Shown: one piece after another, positions 39,930 through 49,178 of the stretch
Position numbering within the stretch: the first letter of the stretch is position 1
How the letters are laid out: each line of letters opens with the position of its first letter
Source of the DNA: Pseudomonadota bacterium
GTDB lineage: Bacteria; Pseudomonadota; Gammaproteobacteria; Burkholderiales; Sulfuriferulaceae
Direction of reading: 5' to 3'
DNA: 62,638 nt
Assembly (NCBI GenBank): GCA_021845925.1
Contig: JAJZUW010000004.1
Coordinates: 189,323-251,960, forward strand
The notes under the pieces: generated by a model
Seen by the model: the letters and a program-made list of their open reading frames with translations, nothing else
Database searches by the model: none
Told to the model about the DNA's origin: nothing
Translations under genes and position numbers: made by a program

Positions 39930-41104
39930 AGATCCTCGTTGCGTGGGAGATGGGTGGTAACTGGGGGCACGTTGCACGCGATCTGCCCGTACTACGAAGA
40001 TTGCAGGCCGAAGGCCATGATGTGCGGTATGCGGTGCGTGATGCGACGCTTGCGGCATCACTTTGCACCTCGGTCGGCGTCCCTTGCATGGCAGCACCCG
40101 CTGGTGTGAGCCCTTCCCGCATGCCACGCGGGCTGGCGGGCTTTGGTGCCGTCCTCTTTGCCGACGGGTTTGGCGATGTGGTGATTCTGCGGGAACGCAT
40201 CAGCGGCTGGATGCAGCTTTTTACGGAGCATGGAACGGACATCGTGGTGAGCGATTATGCGCCGGGGGCGCTCTTGGCCGCCCACGCGGCGGGTATTCCA
40301 TCGGTGGCGGTCGGCAGCGGATTCGAGATTCCGCCAGATCAAGCCCTGCTGCCTTCGTTCCAGAATGATCCGGCGCGGGATGAAGCTGCGCGCCGGTTTA
40401 GCGAAGGACTGGTTCTGTTCAACGTCAACCGGGTGCTGACTGACCTCGATGCACCGCCGCTGGAACGGCTGGCACAGGTGTTTCAGGGGACGTGCCATGT
40501 GCTCGCCACCATTGCCGAACTGGATCATTGCGGCCCCAGAGATGGTGCGGTCTACGCCGGCCCGGTACAGGATCTGCCGGGTGGAGTGGCGGCGAATTGG
40601 CGAACGACCAGGCCCCGCGTGCTGGTCTATCTGCGCGGGAATGGGGCGGCCATCGACGACGTGCTGCGGGCGCTCGATGCGATCGGCGCCGAGGTCATCG
40701 CCGTACTGCCGGAAGTAGGACGGCTTCCCCCTGTTGGCACCGAGATTCAGGTGTTCCGGCAGCCGGTTTCCTTCGATGGGCTGATCGAGACTGCCGATCT
40801 CGTGATCGCCGGAGGATCCGGCACCGTCACCGCCGCACTGCTTGCCGGTGTTCCGGTGCTCGTGCTGCCGGCCAATGCCGAGCAGACGATGCTGGGCCGC
40901 CGGGTCGAGGCTGCGGGCGTTGGAATGACCGTAAGCAGCGGAACAGCGGCAACCCTCGATGATGCGATCGATCGCCTGTTACACGATGCCGCCTTTCGCA
41001 CTGCCGCCCAAGCGCTTGCCGCGAAATACCACGATCTTGGCAATGAATCCGCCATCCAGACGGTGATCGACGCCATTCACAGCACTGCATCGGGTCATTC
41101 ATGA
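39926..41104 (+). CDS. GT-B glycosyltransferase (UDP-glycosyltransferase-like) inside the tail module
   Basis: 392 residues. N-terminal Rossmann start MKILVAWEMGGNWGHVARDL with the His often used as base; C-terminal donor-site signature LVIAGGSGTVTAALLAGVPV, VLPANAEQTMLGRRVEAAGV, as in MGT/UGT GT1 enzymes (there GG.GT...AL..GVP....P...DQ). ATGA-coupled to both the tape measure and the DUF2460 gene, so co-expressed with the tail. Possible targets: virion protein, a cell-surface glycan, or a small molecule. No transmembrane segment. Base use is like the phage, so acquisition is not recent. Confidence 0.88.
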   Translation: MKILVAWEMGGNWGHVARDLPVLRRLQAEGHDVRYAVRDATLAASLCTSVGVPCMAAPAGVSPSRMPRGLAGFGAVLFADGFGDVVILRERISGWMQLFTEHGTDIVVSDYAPGALLAAHAAGIPSVAVGSGFEIPPDQALLPSFQNDPARDEAARRFSEGLVLFNVNRVLTDLDAPPLERLAQVFQGTCHVLATIAELDHCGPRDGAVYAGPVQDLPGGVAANWRTTRPRVLVYLRGNGAAIDDVLRALDAIGAEVIAVLPEVGRLPPVGTEIQVFRQPVSFDGLIETADLVIAGGSGTVTAALLAGVPVLVLPANAEQTMLGRRVEAAGVGMTVSSGTAATLDDAIDRLLHDAAFRTAAQALAAKYHDLGNESAIQTVIDAIHSTASGHS

Positions 41105-41736
41105 GTATCGCCATCGCCTCTCCGCCCTCATCTCCGGGCTGCGGCAACATCTTCCCGACCTTACCCGGCATCCAGTGGGGCGTGCAGAAGTCGCCGCAGT
41201 TCAACACCGTGACCCACCGGGCGGTGTCCGGGTTTGAGGTGCGCGCCGCCCGGATGCAGTACCCGCTGTGGACCTTCACGCTCTCCTACGAATTCCTGCG
41301 CGACGGAGCGTATGTTGAAATCCAGACCTTGCTGGGATTCTTCCTGCAGCAGATGGGCAGCTTCTCGGCCTTCTGCTACTCCGATCCGTCCGACAACTCG
41401 GTGGTCAACCAGACATTCGCCACCGGCGACGGGGTGACGACCAGCTTTCCGCTCACCCGCGCCTACGGCGGCTTCGTCGAGCCGGTACAGAACCTGAACG
41501 GCACACCGCAGATCTTCGTGGGTGGGGTGCTGGAAACACCTACCGCCTTCTCCATCGTCAACGGACAGGTCGCCTTTGCGACACCGCCCGCCGCAGGCAG
41601 CGTGCTTTCCTGGACGGGCTCGTTCTTCTACCGCGTGCGCTTCGTCAGCGACCATGCCGATTTCAACCAGTTCATGTACCAGCTCTATGAACTGAAGCAG
41701 ATCGCGTTCGTGGGCAGTCCTTTGAACAAGGTGTAA
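41101..41736 (+). CDS. Distal tail protein (DUF2460)
   Basis: 211 residues: FPTLPGIQWGVQKSPQFNTV, SGFEVRAARMQYPLWTFTLS, YEFLRDGAYVEIQTLLGFFL, FCYSDPSDNSVVNQTFATGD. This is the standard DUF2460 domain of lambda-like/GTA-like tail tips, acting together with DUF2163 and NlpC/P60 proteins. In other phages the DUF2163 gene follows directly; here a 3.3 kb accessory block intervenes. Confidence 0.93.
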   Translation: MSIAIASPPSSPGCGNIFPTLPGIQWGVQKSPQFNTVTHRAVSGFEVRAARMQYPLWTFTLSYEFLRDGAYVEIQTLLGFFLQQMGSFSAFCYSDPSDNSVVNQTFATGDGVTTSFPLTRAYGGFVEPVQNLNGTPQIFVGGVLETPTAFSIVNGQVAFATPPAAGSVLSWTGSFFYRVRFVSDHADFNQFMYQLYELKQIAFVGSPLNKV

Positions 41737-41820
41737 GCGCGGTGGTACAGGATACAGGCCCTATCGACCAGCAGATTCTATTGTACAATTGCCGAATTTC
41801 ATACGCATTGATATCAATTC

Positions 41821-42402
41821 ATGACAGTGATGGGTAAAAAGCTATATCGCCTGCGCATTGGGGTCACTATTGCGATATCGATGGCATCTCCCCCGTTGAT
41901 GGCGGCTGACTCATCGCTACCATTCGTCGCCCCTGGCTTGTGGCGCATCGTTTCCGATGTGCAAGGCCCGATGAATCAGCACAGCCGGATGACTCAGGAG
42001 CAATGTCTCAACTTCCAAGGCGGATCAGATCAGGAGACCGGCCTGCCCGGCATGGCGGGTGGAACGGGTGTGACCACACAAGTCATCAACAGCGCAAACC
42101 GGTCAACGGTGCATTTGTCCAGCGTCGTCGATATGCCGAATGGAACGATGACTCAGGACATTACCCAGGTGTTCACCGTAACCAACAGTGTATTGCATCG
42201 CGCTACCATGACCGGACAAGGCAGTTTGAAATTCACTTCCAGCCCGATGCTGGATGAAACATTCACCCAGCAGGGTACATGGCTGTCAACAGCCTGCCCG
42301 ACGGTATTGCCAGCCGCCAAGACAGAAACTTTGCAGAATGGCACGCTACCAGCGCTGGATGCCTTGAAAAAGTTGTCTCGGCAATCGAACGGAGCACCCT
42401 GA
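41821..42402 (+). CDS. Exported DUF3617-like protein (accessory)
   Basis: 193 residues; signal peptide ending MASPPLMAADSS. Mature part begins FVAPGLWRIVSDVQGPMNQH and continues MTQEQCLNFQGG and ATMTGQGSLKFTS, matching the layout of DUF3617 periplasmic proteins (PGLWE.....C). First gene of a four-gene plus-strand block between tail genes, preceded by an AT-rich, promoter-like gap (41737-41820). Role unknown. Confidence 0.75.
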   Translation: MTVMGKKLYRLRIGVTIAISMASPPLMAADSSLPFVAPGLWRIVSDVQGPMNQHSRMTQEQCLNFQGGSDQETGLPGMAGGTGVTTQVINSANRSTVHLSSVVDMPNGTMTQDITQVFTVTNSVLHRATMTGQGSLKFTSSPMLDETFTQQGTWLSTACPTVLPAAKTETLQNGTLPALDALKKLSRQSNGAP

Positions 42403-42403
42403 T

Positions 42404-43588
42404 ATGCGTAAACATCGACGTTGCTGTTTGATAATTTCCCTGTTCGTTTTTCTGCTGGATGGGGTATACCAACCAGCATGGGCTGACTCAACTCCAACGC
42501 CTGCGCAGTTGATGAAGCAGATTTCCGCCAGATGGCGTCCCAGGTATCCCAAAGACGACTGGAACATGGCGAATGCCCAGGCCTGGGCACGCGATGCCTG
42601 CCATAAGAGCGAATCTCTACCGTTACCACAAACCGACTTGCCAACGATGACCGATTTGCCCAAGCTCAAGGGCTGCGATTCGACCCCTTTATACTATGGA
42701 TACACAACAAAGCCAGATTATGTGCAGGCTCGTCAGTGTGCTTACTTTGAGCGAGGGACAGGAGGCGGAGAAATAATTGGTGGATCGGCTATTCTGACCA
42801 TGATTTACGCCAATGGTTTTGGCGTGCCACGTAACCTGCCGCTCGCCATCAAGTTTGCCTGCGAAGCCGGTGGTGCACCAGCTGAAATCGAGGGCCGTAT
42901 TTCAGACCTGAATCATCTGCAAAACAACCAACCATCTTCCAACCAACGCCCCTATGATTTTTGCGATGACACGACCAGCGGATACATGCAGGGGGCGTGC
43001 GAAGGCATCACGACCGATGCCGACAAAGCCAAGCGTCAAGCCCAAGTCGATACCCTGACGAAGACTTATTCCCCTGAACAGAAAAAAGCATTGACGGCTT
43101 TGCAACGCGCGGCCAAAGCGTACTTCAAGGCTCATGCTGACAATGAAGTTGATCTAAGCGGCACCGATCGTGGAATGGTCAGCCTGGAAGATCAGGATGG
43201 CAACGAGGACACGTTTATAGCGGATCTTCAGTCTCTGGAGTCCAACAAGATTCCGGGTGTCTCGGCAACACAGTTTGCCAGGGTGGACGCCCATCTGAAT
43301 GCAGTCTATCAACATGTGCTTGCCAACCCGGCATTCAAGCTGTATCCCGGCTCCACACCGGATGACCCAATGAGCAACATGGGTACCATCACGCCAGATG
43401 GCATTCGCGCAGATCAGCGCCTGTGGCTTGCGTACCGGAATGCCTGGGTGCATTTTGCAGCATTGCGTCGGCCCGACATCACCAGATCCAGCCTGATGGC
43501 CTGGATTACCAATCAACGCATCGAAGATTTGCGTACCTTGTTGCCAAGTACCGATCCGGACTATCGCCAACCGGAAGGTGAACATTGA
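42404..43588 (+). CDS. Exported Sel1/LprI-like protein (accessory)
   Basis: 394 residues. Signal peptide CLIISLFVFLLDGVYQPAWA. A Sel1-like repeat is visible (GGSAILTMIYANGFGVPRNL PLAIKFACEAGG). The C-terminal part resembles lysozyme-inhibitor LprI/DUF1311 domains: HLNAVYQHVLANPAFKLYPG, GIRADQRLWLAYRNAWVHFA, ITNQRIEDLRTLL. A periplasmic protein shielding the host wall from lysozyme or superinfecting phage endolysin would suit a lysogenic-conversion gene, but this is inference. Start 1 base after the previous stop. Confidence 0.7.
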   Translation: MRKHRRCCLIISLFVFLLDGVYQPAWADSTPTPAQLMKQISARWRPRYPKDDWNMANAQAWARDACHKSESLPLPQTDLPTMTDLPKLKGCDSTPLYYGYTTKPDYVQARQCAYFERGTGGGEIIGGSAILTMIYANGFGVPRNLPLAIKFACEAGGAPAEIEGRISDLNHLQNNQPSSNQRPYDFCDDTTSGYMQGACEGITTDADKAKRQAQVDTLTKTYSPEQKKALTALQRAAKAYFKAHADNEVDLSGTDRGMVSLEDQDGNEDTFIADLQSLESNKIPGVSATQFARVDAHLNAVYQHVLANPAFKLYPGSTPDDPMSNMGTITPDGIRADQRLWLAYRNAWVHFAALRRPDITRSSLMAWITNQRIEDLRTLLPSTDPDYRQPEGEH

Positions 43589-43649
43589 TGACTCGACGTC
43601 AAATGCCTCGACGGGGACAGAAATAATCGACAATGAATGGAGAAATGAC

Positions 43650-44102
43650 ATGATGAATAACCAAAAAACACTCGCGCTGCTGCTTGCCATGGGCCTGTCT
43701 GCCACTGTTCACGCCTCGCCACTGATAGCACAGGGCGAATGGGAAACCACATCCACCGTCAGCACCCCACAAGGCCCGATGACCTTCCATACCAAAAACT
43801 GCAACAAGGGTCAGGATATTTCGCAGGTCATGCCGAAGCAGGCCAACGCCCACTGCAAACCGTGGCAGGAAAGTTCGTCGAATGGCGGGCGGGATATCGT
43901 TTTGAAGGGTGAATGCACGCAAAACGGGCCCGCACCCGGACAAAACATGCTCATGCACCTCGAAGCCAAGGTTAGCGTAGCACCTGATGGCCGTTCGTTT
44001 ACTGGCACGACGCAGGCGTCCGGGCAAGTCAATGGATTCGCCTTTACATCGCCACCTACGCAATTTTCAGCAAAATACATCGGCGTATGCACCGCACATT
44101 GA
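43650..44102 (+). CDS. Second exported DUF3617 protein (accessory)
   Basis: 150 residues from the ATG at 43650 (GGAG upstream). Signal peptide TLALLLAMGLSATVHASP. Mature core GEWETTSTVSTPQGPMTFHT, CNKGQDISQVMPKQANAHCK and IVLKGECTQNGP matches DUF3617. Probably a paralogue of the protein at 41821, diverged strongly. Function of the family is unknown. Confidence 0.78.
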   Translation: MMNNQKTLALLLAMGLSATVHASPLIAQGEWETTSTVSTPQGPMTFHTKNCNKGQDISQVMPKQANAHCKPWQESSSNGGRDIVLKGECTQNGPAPGQNMLMHLEAKVSVAPDGRSFTGTTQASGQVNGFAFTSPPTQFSAKYIGVCTAH

Positions 44103-44142
44103 TTCAATTAGCGATTATTCTGGGCGAAACACGATTAAACAC

Positions 44143-44763
44143 ATGAATTTCAGCATTGATAGCCGATGGCTGCACATGATGGTAGTCATGGCAGGCTGCT
44201 TCATGACCACAGTAGCACTGACGACGTCCGCCGTCGCCATCGCGGGCCAAACAGCCGATCCGGTGCAACAGCTTGCCGGTCGTTTCAGCGAACACTTCGA
44301 AAACAGCGATGTCGATGGCGACAACTTCTGGAGCGATAATATTGTCGAAGTCGTGCCGGTGAGCACCCATGCGGCGTATTTTCGTATTCATCTGGAATTT
44401 TATAATGGGCACGAGTGCGGCATCTGGGGTATCGCCCAAACCGGCGGTTCCGGATTGCGATACCAGCACGCAGAACAGGTTTATGATTTTAAAGCCAAAG
44501 GCATGAAAAATACCCAATGCGTGCTGCAGATCAGCAAACAGGGAGATCATCTGCTATTGCAAGAACTCGATCCAGACTCAGCCTGCAAAATAAATTATTG
44601 CGGGATGCGTGGCAGCTTTGATGGCATCACGCTGCCCTGGAACAGTCACCGCCCGATCACTTATCTGCAAAAACTGAAAGCATCCAGACAATATCAAGAT
44701 ACCCTGAAACAATGGCATGATCAGACGGGTGGCGGGCCAGCCGCACCCGATCCGGAACATTGA
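44143..44763 (+). CDS. Exported protein, unknown function (accessory)
   Basis: 206 residues; N-terminal hydrophobic segment MMVVMAGCFMTTVALTTSAV then AIAGQTADPVQ, a probable signal peptide. Mature part contains HLEFYNGHECGIWGIAQTGG, VYDFKAKGMKNTQCVLQISK and SACKINYCGMRGSF with paired cysteines. I recognise no certain family; the general pattern resembles small periplasmic binding-barrel proteins. Last gene of the accessory block. Confidence 0.7.
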   Translation: MNFSIDSRWLHMMVVMAGCFMTTVALTTSAVAIAGQTADPVQQLAGRFSEHFENSDVDGDNFWSDNIVEVVPVSTHAAYFRIHLEFYNGHECGIWGIAQTGGSGLRYQHAEQVYDFKAKGMKNTQCVLQISKQGDHLLLQELDPDSACKINYCGMRGSFDGITLPWNSHRPITYLQKLKASRQYQDTLKQWHDQTGGGPAAPDPEH

Positions 44764-45119
44764 TCAGGCAGATCGGTTTTTACGCGCTGAATCCAGCGTC
44801 GTCAGGATAAAAACATGCTCCGGACTGTTCATAATATCAAACGATTTTTGTCATTCGGCACATGACATCTCGTCCTTGAGATTCCGGACAATTTCCGTCC
44901 ATCAAGATAATGTAACGTATCGACACGGCAACTGAATGGTTTGCCGAATTCAGACACGCGTCTTTCCCGGCCACCAGTCGCAATCAATCATCATTCATTC
45001 GATAACAAACAAATGGTCGGCACAATCGGTTGTCGGACAGCAGGACTGCGTTCGCGATGAACCAGAATCAGTACGCACATCCCAAATATATCTTTGCCTT
45101 TCAGATAGAAAACATCGTC
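44764..45119. other. Gap between accessory block and DUF2163 gene
   Basis: About 350 bases, AT-richer than flanks, with no convincing gene. The frames starting at 44936 and 45030 lack ribosome sites and the latter merely extends the DUF2163 frame upstream. Probably remnant DNA brought with the accessory genes. Confidence 0.5.
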
Positions 45120-46049
45120 ATGAAAACCGCCTCTCCTGCCCTGATCGGATTGCTTGCCACGCAGCAGCTGCTCTACGCCGATCTCTACACCATCACGCTC
45201 GTCACGTCAGACCCGGGGGCTGCGATGGGCGGTTATGGCTACGGCTACGGCTACGGTTACGGGCCGCCGGCACCGACGCAGCTTTTTTACACCGACGCCG
45301 ACCAGGATCTGGTCTACAACGGCAACACCTATCTGTGCACGCATCCGACGGTGTCGAGGACCGGCATCAAGTGCTCGCTCGATCTCTCGGTCGATACGGT
45401 GGAGGTGTCGATTTATGGGTCTTCGGCCGATCTCGTGCTGAGCGTGCCGTTCCCGCAGTTTGCCGTCAACGGCGGTTTCGACGGGGCGACGATGAGCATA
45501 GATCGCTGCTTCATGCCCACCTACGGCGACACCTCGGCCGGAGTGGTCAACCTGTTCTTTGGCAACGTCTCCGAAGTCAAGCCTTCGCGCTCGGCCGTGG
45601 TGCTGACGGTGAGCTCGCAACTGGAACTCTTGAATCTCGATATGCCGAGAAACCTGCTCTCGCCCGGATGCATCCATTCGCTGTTCGATACCGGCTGCGC
45701 GCTGACACAGGCCTATTACGCGGAATACGGCTGGGTGACTAATGGATCTGCCCTGGCCGTCAACAGCACCAATCTGAATCTGCCGTCCGGGTATTTCACC
45801 CAGGGCACGATGCTCTTCACCTCGGGCGCCAATGCTGGGGCGAGTGCCACCATCAAGCAGCACACGCTCGCGAATGGTGTCAACACCTTCGCCCTGATGA
45901 CACCGCTGAATGCCGCGCCTGCCGCCGGCGACAACTTCACCATCTTTCCCGGCTGCGACAAAACCATGGCCACTTGCCAGAGCAAGTTCAACAACCTCAC
46001 CAACTTCCGCGGCTGGCCCTTCGTGCCGTCGCCCACGGCGAGTACTTGA
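45120..46049 (+). CDS. DUF2163 tail tip protein
   Basis: 309 residues from ATG 45120 (the ribosome site is weak). Core: LIGLLATQQLLYADLYTITL, FYTDADQDLVYNGNTYLCTH, GIKCSLDLSVDTVEVSIYGS, LFFGNVSEVKPSRSAVVLTV, GCIHSLFDTGCAL and DKTMATCQSKFNNLTNFRGW. The final Cys-rich end is the hallmark of DUF2163 (phage_BR0599). An insert of five GY pairs (GGYGYGYGYGYG) interrupts strand 2. Works with DUF2460 and NlpC/P60 in the tail tip. Confidence 0.93.
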   Translation: MKTASPALIGLLATQQLLYADLYTITLVTSDPGAAMGGYGYGYGYGYGPPAPTQLFYTDADQDLVYNGNTYLCTHPTVSRTGIKCSLDLSVDTVEVSIYGSSADLVLSVPFPQFAVNGGFDGATMSIDRCFMPTYGDTSAGVVNLFFGNVSEVKPSRSAVVLTVSSQLELLNLDMPRNLLSPGCIHSLFDTGCALTQAYYAEYGWVTNGSALAVNSTNLNLPSGYFTQGTMLFTSGANAGASATIKQHTLANGVNTFALMTPLNAAPAAGDNFTIFPGCDKTMATCQSKFNNLTNFRGWPFVPSPTAST

Positions 46050-46050
46050 C

Positions 46051-46500
46051 ATGAACGGCACACGCGAAGACGTCATCTGTGAGGCGCGGGAGTGGCTGGG
46101 CACACCGTACCATCATGCCGCGCGCGTCAAGGGTGCCGGGGTCGATTGCTTGATGCTGGTACTCGAAGTCTATGGGCGAGCCGGGGTGTTCGCACGCAGC
46201 GGGGTAGACGTGGCGGCCATCCCAATTCCGCGCTATGCCCGAGACATCATGCTGCATCGTAACGAGGAAACCTACCTCGAGGGCATCCGGCAGTACGCGG
46301 CCGAAGTGGCGGATCCCGCACCCGGCAACATCGCGCTGTGGAAGTTCGGCCGCATGTTTAGCCATGCGGGGATCATCACCGACTGGCCCGCGATCATCCA
46401 TGCCTATGCCCCGGAGAAGCGCGTCGTCATCGGCAACGCGACGATGGGGGCGCTCGCGGGCCGCCCGGTGCGCTTCTTCGATCCGTGGAGATTGCCATGA
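46051..46500 (+). CDS. NlpC/P60-family tail tip peptidase
   Basis: 149 residues. Catalytic Cys in GVDCLMLVLEVY, His in FSHAGIITDWP, and a following polar residue region AYAPEKRVVIG. This is the C40-type peptidoglycan hydrolase of GTA/lambda-K-like tail tips that opens the wall during injection. ATG is 1 base after the DUF2163 stop, and it overlaps the next gene by ATGA. Confidence 0.93.
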   Translation: MNGTREDVICEAREWLGTPYHHAARVKGAGVDCLMLVLEVYGRAGVFARSGVDVAAIPIPRYARDIMLHRNEETYLEGIRQYAAEVADPAPGNIALWKFGRMFSHAGIITDWPAIIHAYAPEKRVVIGNATMGALAGRPVRFFDPWRLP

Positions 46501-49169
46501 GTGGGTTGTTCGGTGGCAACAAGCCGCAGCCCTCGGGGTGGCAGACCCCGGTGCTGGCTGGCCTGCAGATCCAGAAGACCGGCTACAGCCAGCCGGTGCC
46601 TATCGTCTATGGCACCGCGCGCGTGTCACCCACGCTCATGTACTACACCGACTGGCAGGTGCATCCGCACACGAGTTCGCAAAGCACGGGTGGGGGAAAA
46701 GGCGGCGGCAGGGGCGGATCGGTCACGACCACCACCTACACCTACTCGGCGACGGTCTGCTTTCTGCTCGCCGAAGGGCCGGTCGCGGGCGTCTCACGCA
46801 TCTGGCGCAACCACGTGTCCTATGCCAACCCGGCAGCGGTCGGCTTCATGATCTTCCCTGGCAGCTATCCGCAGACGCCCTGGGGATATTTGAGTTCCGC
46901 GCATCCGACCGAGGCCCTGGGCTACGCCGGCAGCGCCTATGCGGCGTTTGCGAACTATGACCTGGGAAGCCAAGGGTCACTCGGCAATCACCTCTTCGAG
47001 GTCGAGGGTGCCCAGATCAGTTCCGGCACGCAGGACGCCAATCCGGCCGATGTGATCAGTGATTTCCTGGGCAATCCCTACTACGGCGTGCTGTCAGTCT
47101 TTCCCAACGCCTGGAGCCCACAGTCGTTTCTGGGTGACTTGACCGCCTTGCGCAACTGGTGCGCGACCAACAATCTATTGATCAGCCCGGCGGTGGCGAC
47201 CCAGCGCGCGGCGCACGACTGGATCGCCGACTGGCTGCTGGTGGCCAACGCCGGCGCCTTCTGGTCGGAGGCCACGCTCAAGATCATCCCCTACGGCATG
47301 GTGTCTGCCACCCCGGTCTATGACCTGGGGGATGATGACTTCATCGTCACCGGGCATGAGGATCCCGTCGTCGTCACGCGCAAACGCCGGGCCGATGCCT
47401 ACAACGACGTGTCGGTGGAATACCTCGATCGCACCAACGAGTACACCGCAGCCCCCGCGCGGGTGACCGACGCATCAGCCATCGAAACCTTCGGTGTGCG
47501 CACCAAGCCCACCGTGACACTGCACTCGATCTGCCTGCAGTCGGTCGCGCAACAGGTCGCCCAAGCCATTCTGTTGCGTGAGCTCTATATCCTGAACACC
47601 TTCCAGTTCAAGCTTGCGCCGCGCTACTGCCTGTTGGAACCCATGGACGTGGTGACGATCACCGACTCGATGCTTGGGCTCGAGCACACGCAGGTTTTGA
47701 TCACGGCAATCGAGGAGGATGCAACGGGGCTCCTCACCATCACCGCCGAGGAATACAACCCGGCGTTCTATGCCTCGCTCGCGTACAACGCGCAAGTTGC
47801 CTCGGGCTACATCCCCAATCTCGGCACGGCACCCACCCAACTGTCGGCGGCGACGCTGTTTCTCGCGCCACCGGCGGCAACGGCAAGCGGGAATGAAATC
47901 TGGATGGCGGTGACCAACCTCGACCCACTCTACGCCGGCTCGCAGATCTACATGAGCTATGACGACGTGAGCTACCAGCCGATCGGGGTGATCTACGGCA
48001 ACTCGACCGCAGGGGTGACGACGACGGCTTTGGGGCCTGCGCCATCCGCCTCGCCCGGCGTGCTCGACAGCGTCGATACGGTGGGTGTGGACCTGTCGGC
48101 AAGTCGTGGGGTGTTGACCGGCGTCAGCCAGGCCGTGCTCATGACCTACGGCACGCTCTCGCTGGTAGGCAACGAGTTCCTCGCCTGGCGCGATGCGACG
48201 CTCACCGCAGTTTCGCACTACACGCTCGACACCCTGCTGCGCGGCCTCTATTACAGCGCCGACCAGAATCCGATCCAGAGTGGTGCGCGTTTCGTGCTGT
48301 GCGATGAGACGCTCTTTCGCTACCCATACAACCCGAATCTCCAAGGCAAGACGATCTACTTCAAGTTCGTGGCGTTCAACGCCGGAGCGGTCGCCGTGCA
48401 GGATATTGCGCAGGTGCCGGCGGTGACCTTTGCGGTCAGCGGGCAACTGAGCGTGCCGCCGGCACCCTCGGGGCTCACCGTCACGCAAAGCGGCAGCACG
48501 GTCAATTTCAGCTGGATCGGATCCGGCTTGAGCAGCGCCCGGTACGAGCTGCGCTATGTGCCGCAGGGCAATCCCGCCAATTGGAATGATGGCGTGCTGA
48601 TTGCAACCTCCATCACGCAGACCACCTACGCCTCGTCGCAGGTGCCGCCGGGCGCCTGGACGTTTCTGCTGGCCGCACAGGATTCGGGGGGCAACTACTC
48701 AGCGGCCGCATGGCTCGATTTCACCGTCGCCGACACGCTGACCGTGCAGGCCGCACTCGCATTCGGGCCGCAGTGGCCAGGAACATTGACCCATCTCGTC
48801 TACCACTGGACGGGCAAGCTCATTCCCCAGGGGCAGGGTCCCACGGCAGATGACGGCTGGGACACCTTCGACGCGCTGGTGGCCAATCCGTACCCGGTCT
48901 CCTCGTTCACGGCGCAAACCGTGCTCGATCTGGGTTCGGTCAAGACCGTGCGCGCCTGGGCCGCGTTCGCCGGCACGCTCCCCATCCCGGGCGGGGTAGC
49001 GCAGCCGCAGCTTTGGATCAACAGCAGTTCCGATGGCGTGAGCTACTCCGGCTTCACTCCGTGGGGGAACGGAACCCTGACTGCCCGATTCGTCCAGGCC
49101 CAGGTCGTCCTCGACGCCGCGCAGGGCACACCGTGCCTGTCTGCCTTCCACGTCACACTCGATAGCTGA
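46497..49169 (+). CDS. Tail tip attachment/host specificity protein (J-like)
   Basis: 890 residues. N-terminal part: GLQIQKTGYSQPVPIVYGTA, then ADVISDFLGNPYYGVLSVFP and WIADWLLVANAGAFWSEATL, the phage tail hub fold (phage-tail_3 type). A fibronectin III domain is at about 660-745 (PPAPSGLTVTQSGSTVNFSW to GGNYSAAAWLDFT). The C-terminal part (about 760-890) is a beta-sandwich, carbohydrate-binding-like (TVLDLGSVKTVRAWAAFAGT, LWINSSSDGVSYSGF), plausibly the receptor-binding part. A Gly-rich loop GGGKGGGRGGS lies near residue 65. Confidence 0.92.
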   Translation: MSGLFGGNKPQPSGWQTPVLAGLQIQKTGYSQPVPIVYGTARVSPTLMYYTDWQVHPHTSSQSTGGGKGGGRGGSVTTTTYTYSATVCFLLAEGPVAGVSRIWRNHVSYANPAAVGFMIFPGSYPQTPWGYLSSAHPTEALGYAGSAYAAFANYDLGSQGSLGNHLFEVEGAQISSGTQDANPADVISDFLGNPYYGVLSVFPNAWSPQSFLGDLTALRNWCATNNLLISPAVATQRAAHDWIADWLLVANAGAFWSEATLKIIPYGMVSATPVYDLGDDDFIVTGHEDPVVVTRKRRADAYNDVSVEYLDRTNEYTAAPARVTDASAIETFGVRTKPTVTLHSICLQSVAQQVAQAILLRELYILNTFQFKLAPRYCLLEPMDVVTITDSMLGLEHTQVLITAIEEDATGLLTITAEEYNPAFYASLAYNAQVASGYIPNLGTAPTQLSAATLFLAPPAATASGNEIWMAVTNLDPLYAGSQIYMSYDDVSYQPIGVIYGNSTAGVTTTALGPAPSASPGVLDSVDTVGVDLSASRGVLTGVSQAVLMTYGTLSLVGNEFLAWRDATLTAVSHYTLDTLLRGLYYSADQNPIQSGARFVLCDETLFRYPYNPNLQGKTIYFKFVAFNAGAVAVQDIAQVPAVTFAVSGQLSVPPAPSGLTVTQSGSTVNFSWIGSGLSSARYELRYVPQGNPANWNDGVLIATSITQTTYASSQVPPGAWTFLLAAQDSGGNYSAAAWLDFTVADTLTVQAALAFGPQWPGTLTHLVYHWTGKLIPQGQGPTADDGWDTFDALVANPYPVSSFTAQTVLDLGSVKTVRAWAAFAGTLPIPGGVAQPQLWINSSSDGVSYSGFTPWGNGTLTARFVQAQVVLDAAQGTPCLSAFHVTLDS

Positions 49170-49178
49170 GGAGTAAAG

